Source: Rhodanobacteraceae bacterium
Lineage (GTDB): Bacteria; Pseudomonadota; Gammaproteobacteria; Xanthomonadales; Rhodanobacteraceae
Length of the DNA stretch: 64,000 nucleotides
Assembly (NCBI GenBank): GCA_030167125.1
Contig: CP126531.1
Coordinates: 124,001 to 188,000, forward strand
Direction of reading: 5' to 3'
The notes under the pieces were generated by a model. The model was not told the DNA's origin and made no database searches. It saw only the letters and a program-made list of their open reading frames with translations. Made by a program: the position numbers and the translations under genes. This document shows, piece after piece, positions 8,763-17,073 of the stretch. How positions within the stretch are numbered: the stretch's first letter is position 1; the number at the start of each line of letters is the position of its first letter.

Positions 8763-9454
8763 GCCTCGGCCTCCTGGCGCACGCCCCCGCGCAGCAGCAT
8801 CAGTGCGCCGATCACGCCAGCCAGCAGCGCCACGGCCACCGCGACCAGCGTCAGCCGCAGCGCGCCGCCTTCGCCGCCGGGTGTCGAAATCAATTCGTAC
8901 AACGCGATCGGCAGCGTGCGCGTCTGGCCGGGAATCGACGACACGAAGGTGATGGTGGCGCCGAACTCGCCGAACGCGCGCGCGAACGCCAGCGCGAGTC
9001 CCGCGACCAGTCCGCGCAGCGACAGCGGCAGGGTGACGCTGAAGAAGATGCGCCACGCGCCCGCGCCCAGCGTCGCGGCCGCGTGTTCCAGCTTGCGGTC
9101 CACCGATTCGAATGCGTTGCGCAGCGCCACCACCAGCAACGGGAATGCCATCACCGCGGCGGCGAGCGCGGCACCGGTCCAGCGGAACGCGATCGACAGG
9201 CCCGCAGCGTCCAGCCAGCGCCCGATCGCGCCGTGGTGGCCGAACACGATCAACAGGACGTAACCCGTGACCACCGGCGGCAGGATCAATGGCAGCAGCA
9301 GCAAGCCTTCGAACAGCGGCTTGCCGAAGAACCGTTTGCGCGCCAGCAGCCACGCGCAGCCGACCGCGACCGGCAGCGAGCAGAACACGCCGACCAGCGC
9401 GATCTTGAAACTCAGCGCCAGCGCGACGGTTTCGGCGTGGGTCAGCGGATTCAT
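8759..9454 (-). CDS. modB: Molybdate ABC transporter permease
   Basis: 231 residues, five or six hydrophobic helices, with the ABC permease EAA-type loop 'EHAAATLGAGAWRIFFSVTLPLSLRGLVAGLALAFARAFGEFGAT'. The FGEFGAT tail of this loop is typical of ModB/CysT-type permeases. The start MNPLTHAETVALALS at 9454 is chosen because upstream codons belong to a repeat element. It overlaps modC by 4 bases and is separated from modA by 190 bases of repeat DNA. Confidence 0.93.
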   Translation of the reverse strand: MNPLTHAETVALALSFKIALVGVFCSLPVAVGCAWLLARKRFFGKPLFEGLLLLPLILPPVVTGYVLLIVFGHHGAIGRWLDAAGLSIAFRWTGAALAAAVMAFPLLVVALRNAFESVDRKLEHAAATLGAGAWRIFFSVTLPLSLRGLVAGLALAFARAFGEFGATITFVSSIPGQTRTLPIALYELISTPGGEGGALRLTLVAVAVALLAGVIGALMLLRGGVRQEAEA

Positions 9455-9489
9455 GCGGCGCGCGTCTGGGCGAACAGCAAATCGTCCGC

Positions 9490-9649
9490 GAATGAACGCG
9501 AATGAACGCAAATATTCCGTCTCGCCCAAACGACTTCACCGTTTGGGGGAGAGGGCGCAATGCTGTTCCAGTTTGTCGGTGCGTGGCGCGCACCGCCGGA
9601 GTTCTTGACCACGACGCCTTTGCTGTCATTTGCGTTTTTCGCGTTCATT
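9490..9649. repeat. Composite element with 12-bp terminal inverted repeats inside the mod operon
   Basis: The left end has two tandem copies of GAATGAACGC (9490-9509). AATGAACGCGAA (9491-9502) is the exact reverse complement of TTCGCGTTCATT at 9638-9649. In between lies a partial hairpin repeat ('CCCAAACGACTTCACCGTTTGGG' followed by GGAGAGGG, 9527-9555). The right end supplies the last codons and stop of modA. It behaves like a small non-autonomous repeat unit of about 160 bp that separates modA from modB. Confidence 0.65.
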
Positions 9650-10460
9650 TGCGTACAGCATTGCTTCTGGCGATTGCCGTGGGGTTGGACTGCGACAGCA
9701 CATCGAAGCCCCAATGCCGGAACACGTCGCCCGCACGTTTCGATTCAAGTGTCGCGAGCAGCGCACGCGTGGCGGCGTCGTCGTGGCCTTTCACGATCGC
9801 GACGGGATACACGATCGGCTTGTGCGAATCGGCGGGAAACGTCGCCAGCACTTTCACGCGCGGTTCGGAAACTGCGTCGGAACGGTACACGATGCCCAGT
9901 GGACATTGCCGCAGCACCACCAGGTTCAGCGCCGCGCGCACGTCGCGGGCCATCGCCATGCGCGGTTGCAATGCCGGCCACATGCCGAGCTTCACCAGCG
10001 ACTGCTTGGCGTAGATGCCGGCGGGCACCGAGTCGGGCAGCGCGATCGCGAGGCGTCCGTCGCTGCCGAGGGCGTCAAGCAACGCTGCGGTTCCGCGCGC
10101 AAGATCGACCGTTGCATGCGAATCGGCCGGCGCGACCAGCACAAGCGCGTTGCCCAGCAAGTCGCTGCGCGTGGACGGCACGATCGCATCGTTTTTCGCG
10201 GCATCGTCCATCCAGCGTTCGTCGGCTGAAATGAAGATATCCGCGGGCGCGCCGTTCTCGATCTGCCGCGCCAGTGCCGACGACGATGCGTAGACCAGCC
10301 GTGGCGACGGTGCGCCCAGCCATCCGTCGTGCGCCATCTGGTCGAGCGCCGGTTGCAGGCTGGCGGCGGCGAAGATCGTGGGCGGTGCAGTGGTTGCCGC
10401 GGCCGCGAGCGCGCCAACCGCCGTCATCAGGCACGCGGCCATTCCAAGGCTTCGTCGCAT
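9645..10460 (-). CDS. modA: Molybdate-binding periplasmic protein
   Basis: 271 residues with a Sec signal peptide ending near AAAATTA. The ModA features are FAAASLQPALDQM, the oxyanion-binding Ser in VYASSSALARQIENGAPADIFISAD, and PDSVPAGIYAKQSLVKLGMW. It captures molybdate in the periplasm for ModBC. The last residues (NAVRK) and the stop fall in the repeat element at 9490-9649. No modE regulator or molybdate-responsive box was recognised upstream. Confidence 0.95.
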   Translation of the reverse strand: MRRSLGMAACLMTAVGALAAAATTAPPTIFAAASLQPALDQMAHDGWLGAPSPRLVYASSSALARQIENGAPADIFISADERWMDDAAKNDAIVPSTRSDLLGNALVLVAPADSHATVDLARGTAALLDALGSDGRLAIALPDSVPAGIYAKQSLVKLGMWPALQPRMAMARDVRAALNLVVLRQCPLGIVYRSDAVSEPRVKVLATFPADSHKPIVYPVAIVKGHDDAATRALLATLESKRAGDVFRHWGFDVLSQSNPTAIARSNAVRK

Positions 10461-10499
10461 CGTTGACTCCCGGTGATCCCGGCGATTCTAGCGGGCGCC

Positions 10500-11036
10500 T
10501 CAACGGCCCCAGGTGACGGTGAGCGATGCCGTGGCGAGCGTGTGGCGCTTGATCGCCGCCAGCGCATCGCCGCGGCTGAGATGCGCCATCAGTCCGAGTT
10601 CCGGAACATCCAGCGCGTACACCGTGATCACGTAGTGGTGCGGCTTGCCCGGCGGCGGGCACGGCCCCGAATAGCCCGCATTGCCGAAATCATTCCGGGG
10701 TTGTTCGGTGTCGCCGGGCGCGTCGCCATTGTGCGGCGTGCCGGCGCCGGCGTTCAGGCCGTGCGCGCCCACGGCGATGTCGTACGCCACCCAGTGCCAG
10801 AAGCCGCCGTTCGCGTCGGGGTCGTACATCGTGACCGCGAAACTTTTCGTGCCCGGCGGTGGATCGTGCCACATCAGTTGCGGCGACTGGTTGCCGCCGC
10901 CGCATTCGGTATAGACGTTGGCCAGCGGCATCGTGCCGTTCGGGGTCAGCGTGCGGCTGCTGAGCGTGAACGGTTGCGCGGCCAACACCACGATCGAAAA
11001 GATGGCCAGACACAAGCCGAGCAACATGCGTCGCAT
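10500..11036 (-). CDS. YbhB/YbcL family (PEBP-like) protein, exported
   Basis: 178 residues with a Sec signal peptide (MRRMLLGLCLAIFSIVVLAA). The mature domain has the PEBP signature: 'SPQLMWHDPPPGTKSFAVTMYDPDA...GFWHWVAYDI' and 'YSGPCPPPGKPHHYVITVYALD', the ligand-pocket segments of phosphatidylethanolamine-binding-like proteins. The bacterial role is unknown. The start at 11036 is chosen to give the signal peptide; a second ATG three codons later is possible. It sits 5 bases after the DUF488 gene and is probably in one unit with it. Confidence 0.9.
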   Translation of the reverse strand: MRRMLLGLCLAIFSIVVLAAQPFTLSSRTLTPNGTMPLANVYTECGGGNQSPQLMWHDPPPGTKSFAVTMYDPDANGGFWHWVAYDIAVGAHGLNAGAGTPHNGDAPGDTEQPRNDFGNAGYSGPCPPPGKPHHYVITVYALDVPELGLMAHLSRGDALAAIKRHTLATASLTVTWGR

Positions 11037-11041
11037 GGCGA

Positions 11042-11416
11042 TCAAGCCTTCGCGCGCTTGCGCGGCGCGTGCTCGCGCAGGTACTCGGCCAGCACCGTCG
11101 CGTTGCAATGCTTTTCGTCGTGCGCCATGAACAGCAGTGTCGCGTTCGCGTGTTCCTTCAGCAACGCCTGCAGTTCAGCGACCGCGTCGGGATTGGCGTC
11201 GAGTTCGGCGCGATAGCGCTTGCGGAATTCTTCCCACTTCGCGGGATCGTGATCGAACCACTTGCGCAGTTCGGTGCTGGGTGCGATGTCCTTCACCCAC
11301 GCGGTGAGCTTCAGTTTGTCCTTCGATTGGCCGCGCGGCCACAGCCGGTCGATCAGGATGCGCGCGCCATCCGCCTTGCCAGCCGGCTCGTTGGCGCGCT
11401 TGATCTTGAATGTCAT
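11042..11416 (-). CDS. DUF488 family protein (YeaO-like)
   Basis: 124 residues with the DUF488 hallmarks 'RILIDRLWPRG', 'LTAWVKDIAPSTELRKWFDHDPAKWEEFRKRYRAEL' and 'LLFMAHDEKHCNATVLAEYL'. It is a small cytoplasmic protein of unknown biochemical function. The start at 11416 begins at the conserved MTFKIKRA; an in-frame extension of nine codons is less likely. It is divergently oriented from the SET-domain gene, with 66 bases between the starts that must hold both promoters. Confidence 0.88.
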   Translation of the reverse strand: MTFKIKRANEPAGKADGARILIDRLWPRGQSKDKLKLTAWVKDIAPSTELRKWFDHDPAKWEEFRKRYRAELDANPDAVAELQALLKEHANATLLFMAHDEKHCNATVLAEYLREHAPRKRAKA

Positions 11417-11482
11417 GGCCGTTCCATTGTGTGAAGCCTGCATGTCACGGCATCATACGCGTTTGTCTTCAGAAGGTTCACC

Positions 11483-11944
11483 ATGACACGCCGCCTGATC
11501 GTGCGCCGCTCCCCAATCCACGGCAACGGCGTCTATGCCGCCACCGACATTCCCGCGCATACCGTGCTGATCCAGTACAAGGGCCGCCTGATCACGCACG
11601 CCGAGGCCGACCGGCTGTACGACGACGGCGCCGATACGGGGCACACTTTCCTGTTCACGCTGAATGACAAGTACATCGTCGACGCGAACGTGAACGGCAA
11701 CAGCGCGCGCTGGATCAACCATTCCTGCGCACCCAACTGCCGCGCGTACATCGAGGAAGTCGACGGTGCGAAAAAGGACAAGGTGATCATCGAATCGAAG
11801 CGCGCGATCAAGGCCGGCGAGGAACTCACCTACAACTACGGCATCGTGCTGGAAGTGCCGCACACGCCGAAGATGAAAAAACTGTGGGCCTGCCGCTGCG
11901 GCGCGAAACGTTGCACGGGAACGCTGCTGCAGCCCAAGCGCTAA
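11483..11944 (+). CDS. SET-domain protein-lysine methyltransferase
   Basis: 153 residues, essentially a bare SET domain with post-SET. 'HGNGVYAATDI' is the SET-N part; NHSCAPNC (79-86) and ELTYNY (114-119) form the S-adenosylmethionine/lysine channel knot; the post-SET zinc cysteines are Cys137, Cys139 and Cys144 (ACRCGAKRC), with the fourth ligand being Cys82 or Cys86 of the NHSC segment as in known SET enzymes. Bacterial SET proteins are thought to have come from eukaryotes and methylate lysines of unknown targets. It is intact and looks active. The ATG is preceded by AGAAGG. Confidence 0.93.
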   Translation: MTRRLIVRRSPIHGNGVYAATDIPAHTVLIQYKGRLITHAEADRLYDDGADTGHTFLFTLNDKYIVDANVNGNSARWINHSCAPNCRAYIEEVDGAKKDKVIIESKRAIKAGEELTYNYGIVLEVPHTPKMKKLWACRCGAKRCTGTLLQPKR

Positions 11945-12025
11945 CGCGCGTCCAACGCTGCCCATACGCGGTTGTCACGCGCGCGTCGGCATGCTGCGCG
12001 TTTGACGTGGAAAAGGAGCAACAGC

Positions 12026-12589
12026 ATGAGCAAGGACGCATTGAAGGGCTGCAAGATCGCGATTCTGGCCACCAACGGATTCGAGCAATCCGAGTTGATG
12101 AAGCCGAAACAATCGCTGGAAGAGGCGGGCGCTACCACCGAGGTGGTAGCGCCGGGCGGCGATCAGGAGATCAAGGGCTGGAACCACGGCGAGTGGGGCG
12201 AATCGATAAAGGTGGACGTGCCGCTCGCCAAGGCGCGTGCCGATGGATACGACGCGCTGGTGTTGCCGGGCGGCGTGATCAATCCCGACAAGTTGCGCCT
12301 GCACGACGAGGCAATCGACTTCATCCGCCAGTTCGGCCGCACCGGCCGGCCCGTAGCCGCGATCTGCCACGGGCCATGGACGCTCATCAACGCCAACCTC
12401 GTGCGTGGCAAGCACCTGACCTCGTGGCCATCGCTGCGCGTGGATTTGGAAAACGCGGGCGCGGAATGGGAAGACCGCGAAGTGGTGGAAAGCGGCAACC
12501 TGATCACCAGCCGCAAACCCGATGACATCCCGGCGTTCACGCAGACGCTGATCCGTGCGTTGCGGGAACGCCGTGCCGAAGCAGCGTAA
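12026..12589 (+). CDS. PfpI/DJ-1 family protein (protease/deglycase-like)
   Basis: 187 residues of the type 1 glutamine-amidotransferase-like PfpI family. The nucleophile elbow is AICHGP with Cys114 and His115, and the supporting Glu20 is in GFEQSEL. Members are described as proteases, chaperones or protein/nucleotide deglycases; the exact activity cannot be read here. The ATG at 12026 has AAAGGAG upstream. Of 18 in-frame codons before it, none has a ribosome site. It follows the SET gene by 81 bases. Confidence 0.93.
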   Translation: MSKDALKGCKIAILATNGFEQSELMKPKQSLEEAGATTEVVAPGGDQEIKGWNHGEWGESIKVDVPLAKARADGYDALVLPGGVINPDKLRLHDEAIDFIRQFGRTGRPVAAICHGPWTLINANLVRGKHLTSWPSLRVDLENAGAEWEDREVVESGNLITSRKPDDIPAFTQTLIRALRERRAEAA

Positions 12590-12593
12590 GAAC

Positions 12594-12646
12594 TCCCTCT
12601 CCCCCAAGCAGTTTCTCGCTTGGGGGAGAGGGTTGGGGTGAGGGGC
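12594..12646. repeat. Hairpin repeat CCCTCTCCCCCAAGC / GCTTGGGGGAGAGGG
   Basis: A 15-bp perfect stem with the loop AGTTTCTC, followed by TTGGGGTGAGGGG. It is the clearest copy of the main repeat family of this window and lies just after the PfpI stop, where it could act as a terminator or mRNA stabiliser. Confidence 0.85.
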
Positions 12647-12866
12647 AAACCGGCCGAGCAGGTATACAGCCGCGCAGCGGCGCCATCAAATCCACGTTTT
12701 CGATTCTCGCTTTTTGCATTGCGTTGCCGTGTATTGTCGGTGCGCAGACTCCAAGACTTGACGTTGCTTCAGAATCGTCGCAAGGCACCGCTTCGGTGCG
12801 CTCCGTCATGTCGATCTTCAGCCAGTTGCTGGCGCTGACATGGCCCGCGCTACAGAGGCGCCCACG

Positions 12867-13366
12867 CTGCGCCTGGGCGACCACGGTCAGGATATTGCAG
12901 CAGGATCTGCACGAGTTGGGCTATTCCGGACGCAGTGGCAACGCGATTCGCGGCGATGGCGATTTCGAATCCGAGACGCGCCACGCGGTTGAAGCTTTCC
13001 AGCGTGTTCATCACTGAAGGTCGATGGCATCTCTGGACAGGCAACGCATGCTGTCCAGCAGCGTACCCTCGTCGAACGGCGCTCAGATGCGCAAGACTGC
13101 GCAGCGATGCTGACCGACCCGGCGCACCCGGACCACGCCCTGTTCCGTTCAGCCCACGCAGTCGTGTGTGACATGGAATCACGGGAAGGAGTCCATGCAC
13201 GCGAAGCGAGCGTGAACATCTGGCAGCGGCATTGACAGTGGCGGCTCGACGAGCCTGGATGCAGTGCATCGATCGCGTCACGCTTGCCAGAGCACGTTCA
13301 ATTGCAACCAGTGCACCCAGCACGGATTCAACCGGTAGCGCCCGCCCCGTGTTTCTCTTTTTCTAA
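12867..13366 (+). pseudogene. Decayed peptidoglycan-binding / XVIPCD effector-like gene
   Basis: Translating all three frames recovers pieces of one protein. Frame A gives LRLGDHGQDI (from 12867). Frame B gives LQQDLHELGYSG and RGDGDFESETRHAVEAFQRVHH (12895-13014). Frame C gives LKVDGISGQATHAV and MLTDPAHPDHALFRSAHAVV (13014-13235). A fourth piece in another frame gives SEREHLAAALTVAAR, then CIDRVTLARA, with a stop at 13364-13366. The first part is a PG_binding_1 domain; the second matches the XVIPCD type IV secretion signal found on Xanthomonadales antibacterial effectors (DPAHPDHAL, LAAALTVAAR, ID.V.L). At least three frameshifts separate the pieces, so it is not functional. DNA at 12647-12866 may hold more of the N-terminus, but nothing is recognisable there. 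The family call is from remembered motif pattern. Confidence 0.7.
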
Positions 13367-14391
13367 ACCCACCCCGCCAATTGCCGCATCGCGATCGCGG
13401 ACAGCGCGGTCGCGTGGGCGGAACTGGCGTTCAGTGCGGCGATGTAGCGGAACTGTTTGCCGCCGTTGGTGAGGAATGTTGTGCGATAGCGCAGCGCGAT
13501 TTCTTCCAGCGTTTCCAGGCAGTCCACCGCGAAGCCGGGGCACAGCACGTCCAGGGTTTCGACGTCCTGGCGCGCGAGTTGCTCGATGAGCTCGCTGGTG
13601 TAGGGCCGCAACCACGGTTGGCGGCCGAGCCGCGACTGATAGGTCACCAGCAGGTCGTCGTCTGCGATGCCGAGTGCGTCGCCGAGTCGGCGCGCGGTTT
13701 CCTGGCACTGGTCGGGATAGGGATCGCCCGCGGCCGCGTATTTCTCGGGAATGCCGTGATAGCTCAGCAGCAGTTTCCGGCCACGGCCGTGCTGTGCCCA
13801 ATGCGCCTGCACGCTGGCCGCGAGCGCGGCGAGATAACCCGCGTCGGCGTGGTAATCGCCGACGGTGCGCAGTTCGGGCGGCCAGCGCAGTTTCTGCATT
13901 GCACGCGTGACGGCATCCAGCGCGGCGCCCGTCGAGGTCGCGGAGTATTGCGGGAACAATGGGAGCACGAGAACCCGCCGCACACCTTTATCCATCAGCG
14001 CTTCGATCGTGGCGTCGACGGCGGGTTCGCCGTAGGTCATCGCCAGCGCCACCGTGACCTTGCCCGACGTTTGCCGCTCGACCTGCGCACGCACGGCTTC
14101 GGCAAGCCGCTCGCTGAAAACGAGCAACGGCGAACCATCATCGCGCCAGATTTTTGCGTACGCTTCGGCGGAACGGCGCGGCCGCGTGCGCAGGATGTAG
14201 CCGTGCAGCACCGGCCACCATAGCCAACGCGGCAGTTCGACCACGCGCGGATCGGACAGGAATTCGGCCAGATATTCGCCCACCGCATCGGTGGTCGGCG
14301 CGGCCGGCGTGCCGAGGTTCACCAGCAGCAAGGCCGTGCGCGCGGTGTCCTGGCGTTCAGCGCCGGTATCGAAACCGATGTAGCGGGGCAT
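13363..14391 (-). CDS. hemH: Ferrochelatase
   Basis: 342 residues, the usual length. It inserts ferrous iron into protoporphyrin IX, the last step of heme synthesis. It has LLLVNLGTPAAPTTDAVGEYLAEFLSDPRVVELP at the N-terminus, the catalytic His in LLLSYHGIPEKY, and the C-terminal 'TLDVLCPGFAVDCLETLEEIA' containing the conserved Glu pair. It is not next to the hemD-hemX-hemY cluster of the same window. The 3' end abuts the effector remnant on the other strand. Confidence 0.97.
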   Translation of the reverse strand: MPRYIGFDTGAERQDTARTALLLVNLGTPAAPTTDAVGEYLAEFLSDPRVVELPRWLWWPVLHGYILRTRPRRSAEAYAKIWRDDGSPLLVFSERLAEAVRAQVERQTSGKVTVALAMTYGEPAVDATIEALMDKGVRRVLVLPLFPQYSATSTGAALDAVTRAMQKLRWPPELRTVGDYHADAGYLAALAASVQAHWAQHGRGRKLLLSYHGIPEKYAAAGDPYPDQCQETARRLGDALGIADDDLLVTYQSRLGRQPWLRPYTSELIEQLARQDVETLDVLCPGFAVDCLETLEEIALRYRTTFLTNGGKQFRYIAALNASSAHATALSAIAMRQLAGWV

Positions 14392-14561
14392 GGGCTCGCC
14401 AGCAATCGTGACCGTGACAGTCTGCCACAGCGCCCTTCACGGCGGCATTGCGTGTGGACCCGCATGACAACGGCGCCGGGCCCTGCTGCGTTACACTTGG
14501 GAATAGCGGAAAGCGGCGTTCCACATCCGTGGCCGCTTGCACGATTCCGCACGAGGTTCTT

Positions 14562-14819
14562 ATGGGTTTTGACAGTATCTGGCATTGGTTGCTGCTGCTC
14601 GTGATCGTGCTGGTGATTTTCGGCACCGGCAAGCTGACCAGGATCGGCCCCGATCTCGGCAATGCCATGCGTGGCTTCAAGAAGGCGCTGCACGGCGACG
14701 AAGACGACAAGGCCAAGGCGAACGGATCCAGCGAAAAACTGCAGGCCGATCCGCCCGCCGCCGCGAGTGCCGCGCAGCAGGAGCAACGCGACTCCGCCGA
14801 GTCGAAGCACGCGCCATAA
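14562..14819 (+). CDS. tatA: Twin-arginine translocase subunit TatA
   Basis: 85 residues: a single N-terminal membrane helix (IWHWLLLLVIVLVIFGTGKL), the FGTGKL hinge, an amphipathic helix (DLGNAMRGFKKAL) and an acidic/polar tail. It forms the pore component of the Tat export system. The start at 14562 is fixed by the short N-terminus typical of TatA; upstream in-frame codons are non-coding. It is the first gene of tatABC and lies 170 bases from divergent hemH. Confidence 0.96.
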   Translation: MGFDSIWHWLLLLVIVLVIFGTGKLTRIGPDLGNAMRGFKKALHGDEDDKAKANGSSEKLQADPPAAASAAQQEQRDSAESKHAP

Positions 14820-14841
14820 CAGCCGGGAGCGGTGTGCCGCA

Positions 14842-15189
14842 ATGATCGAGCTCAGCTTCTCGAAGCTGCTGCTGCTGGCGGTGATCGCGTTGGTGGTGTT
14901 GGGTCCGGAAAAGTTGCCCAAGGCCGCGCGCATGGCCGGCGCGATGCTGAGGCGCTTGCGCCTCGGCTGGGAGAGCGTACGCAGCGAAGTCGAACGCGAA
15001 CTCGAGCTCGAGGAAATCCGCCGCTCCGCCAAGGAAGCCGCCGAGCGCGCGGACGCGATGCGCAAGGCCGCCGATGCGGGGATGCATTCCGCGCATGCAT
15101 CGGTGAACCAGGCCGTTGCCGAAATCGCGGGCACGGCAAATCCGGTGCAGGGCAGTGCCGCCTCGACGGAGGCGCGCGATGGCCACTGA
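14842..15189 (+). CDS. tatB: Twin-arginine translocase subunit TatB
   Basis: 115 residues: N-terminal helix MIELSFSKLLLLAVIALVVL, the hinge GPEKLPKAAR (TatB-type GPEKLP rather than FGTGKL), a long amphipathic helix and a charged coiled-coil region (ELELEEIRRSAKEAAERADAM). With TatC it forms the receptor for twin-arginine signal peptides. It overlaps tatC by 11 bases, implying coupled translation. Confidence 0.95.
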   Translation: MIELSFSKLLLLAVIALVVLGPEKLPKAARMAGAMLRRLRLGWESVRSEVERELELEEIRRSAKEAAERADAMRKAADAGMHSAHASVNQAVAEIAGTANPVQGSAASTEARDGH

Positions 15190-15952
15190 GCACGACACCG
15201 ATTCCGGTTTCGACCTCGAGCAGGGCATCTTCTCGCACCTGCTGGAACTGCGCTCGCGCCTGATCAAGGCGATTGCCTGCGTGGTGGTGGTGCTGGTGTG
15301 CCTGGTGCCGTTCGCGAACCGGCTGTATGCGTGGCTGGCAGAACCGCTGGTCAAGCGCCTGCCGCACGGCGCGCACCTGATCGCGACGCAGGTCGCGAGT
15401 CCCTTCATCACGCCGCTGAAACTCGCGTTCTACACGGCACTCTTCATCAGCATGCCGGTGATCGTGTACCAGTTGTGGGCGTTCGTGAGCCCCGGCTTGT
15501 ACCGGCACGAAAAACGCCTGGCGCGGCCGCTGCTGGTCGCATCGGTGTTGCTGTTCTACTGCGGCTGCGCGTTCGCGTATTTCCTGGTGCTGCCGGCGGC
15601 GTTCCGCTTCCTCACCGCGGTGACGCCCGCGGGCGTCGAGATGATGACAGACATCACGCATTACCTCGACTTCGTGATGATGGTGTTCTTCGCGTTCGGC
15701 CTGTGCTTCGAAATCCCGGTGGTGCAGGTGATCGTCGCCGCGACGGGATTGGTGGGTCTGGAAAAACTCAAGAGCTGGCGGCGCTACGCGGTCGTCGTGG
15801 CGGCTGCAGTGGCGGCGGCGATCACGCCGCCCGACATCACCTCGATGTTGCTGCTGCTGGTGCCGATGGTGATCCTGTACGAACTCGGCATCGTCGCGGT
15901 GCGCGTGCTGGTGCGGCCGAAGGCCGCGGATACGGCCGAACAGTCATCCTGA
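15179..15952 (+). CDS. tatC: Twin-arginine translocase subunit TatC
   Basis: 257 residues, six membrane helices. The N-terminal cytoplasmic recognition segment FSHLLELRSRLIKAI contains the conserved HLxELR motif, and the periplasmic part has SPFITPLKLAFY and VYQLWAFVSPGLYRHEKR. It binds the twin-arginine signal. The start at 15179 lies inside the 3' end of tatB. Confidence 0.97.
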   Translation: MATEHDTDSGFDLEQGIFSHLLELRSRLIKAIACVVVVLVCLVPFANRLYAWLAEPLVKRLPHGAHLIATQVASPFITPLKLAFYTALFISMPVIVYQLWAFVSPGLYRHEKRLARPLLVASVLLFYCGCAFAYFLVLPAAFRFLTAVTPAGVEMMTDITHYLDFVMMVFFAFGLCFEIPVVQVIVAATGLVGLEKLKSWRRYAVVVAAAVAAAITPPDITSMLLLLVPMVILYELGIVAVRVLVRPKAADTAEQSS

Positions 15953-15957
15953 CGCGC

Positions 15958-17073
15958 ATGCCTGCGCCGCCGCGCAAGATCGTGCCGCCACGCAAGATCG
16001 TCCATGTCGACATGGACGCGTTCTACGCGTCGGTCGAGCAGCGTGACGATCCCGCCTTGCGCGGTAGGCCGGTGGTGGTGGCGTGGAAGGGCGCGCGCTC
16101 GGTGGTGTGCGCGGCGAGCTACGAGGCGCGCAAGTTCGGCGTGCATTCGGCGATGCCGGCGCTGCGCGCCGAGCGTCTGTGTCCGCACGCGATCTTCGTG
16201 CCGCCGGATTTCGCGCGTTACAAGGCGGTATCGCGGCAGGTGCGCGAAATCTTCGCGCGGCACACCGATTTGATCGAACCGCTGTCGCTGGACGAAGCCT
16301 ATCTCGACGTCACGCAACCGAAATCCGGTTTGGCTTCCGCGACCGCGGTGGCCGAGGCGATCCGCGCGGCGATCCGCGAAGAAACCCAGCTCACCGCGTC
16401 CGCCGGTGTCGCGCCCAACAAGTTCATCGCCAAGATCGCGTCGGATTTCCGCAAGCCCGACGGTTTGTTCGTGGTGCGCCCGCGCGACGTGCTGGCGTTC
16501 CTCAGCAACTTGCCGGTCGAGCGCCTGCCCGGCGTCGGCAAGGTGATGCAGCGCAAGCTGGCGGAACTCGGCATCGCATCGGTCACCGACCTGCGCGCGT
16601 TCGACACGAACGTCCTCGAAAAACGCTTCGGCCGTTACGGAAAACGCCTGCACGAATTGTCGCTGGGCATCGACGAACGCGCGGTGACGCCCGATCGTCC
16701 GACGCTGCAGATTTCATCCGAGGATACGTTCGAGCACGACCTGACGCTCGACGAGCTCGCGCCGCACATCGAACGGCTCGCAGGCAAGACCTGGGCCGCG
16801 TGCGAGCGCGAAGCCGAGGGCCCGCATGGCCGCATCGCGCGCAGCGTGGTGCTGAAGTTGAAGACCGCGGATTTCCGCATCCTCACGCGCACCGTGACGC
16901 CCGCCGAACGTCCCGCATCGGCACGCGCGCTCGCCGAAATCGCCTGCGCCCTGCGGGCGCGCATCGATCTTTCGCCGCGCACGCGCTATCGCCTGGTCGG
17001 CGTGGGCGTGGCGGGCTTCGTGGATCGCGAAAGTTTCGAGGCGCAACCGGAATTGTTTCATCGGTTTGCGTGA
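15958..17073 (+). CDS. dinB: DNA polymerase IV
   Basis: 371 residues of the Y-family. Catalytic motifs are HVDMDAFYASVEQRDDP (first Asp pair) and SLDEAYLDVT (Asp-Glu), with the helix-hairpin-helix LPGVGKVMQRKLAELGI and a little-finger domain after about 250. The last residues EAQPELFHRFA lack a canonical QLxLF clamp-binding peptide, although QPELF is close to it. It copies damaged templates. It starts 5 bases after tatC and may be read from the same mRNA. No LexA box was recognised. Confidence 0.96.
   Translation: MPAPPRKIVPPRKIVHVDMDAFYASVEQRDDPALRGRPVVVAWKGARSVVCAASYEARKFGVHSAMPALRAERLCPHAIFVPPDFARYKAVSRQVREIFARHTDLIEPLSLDEAYLDVTQPKSGLASATAVAEAIRAAIREETQLTASAGVAPNKFIAKIASDFRKPDGLFVVRPRDVLAFLSNLPVERLPGVGKVMQRKLAELGIASVTDLRAFDTNVLEKRFGRYGKRLHELSLGIDERAVTPDRPTLQISSEDTFEHDLTLDELAPHIERLAGKTWAACEREAEGPHGRIARSVVLKLKTADFRILTRTVTPAERPASARALAEIACALRARIDLSPRTRYRLVGVGVAGFVDRESFEAQPELFHRFA

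Noticed and set aside
12724..13017. 97-residue intact protein with a peptidoglycan-binding end
   Set aside because: The upstream part does not belong to the domain and the rest of the domain lies in other frames on both sides; it is a fragment of a pseudogene.
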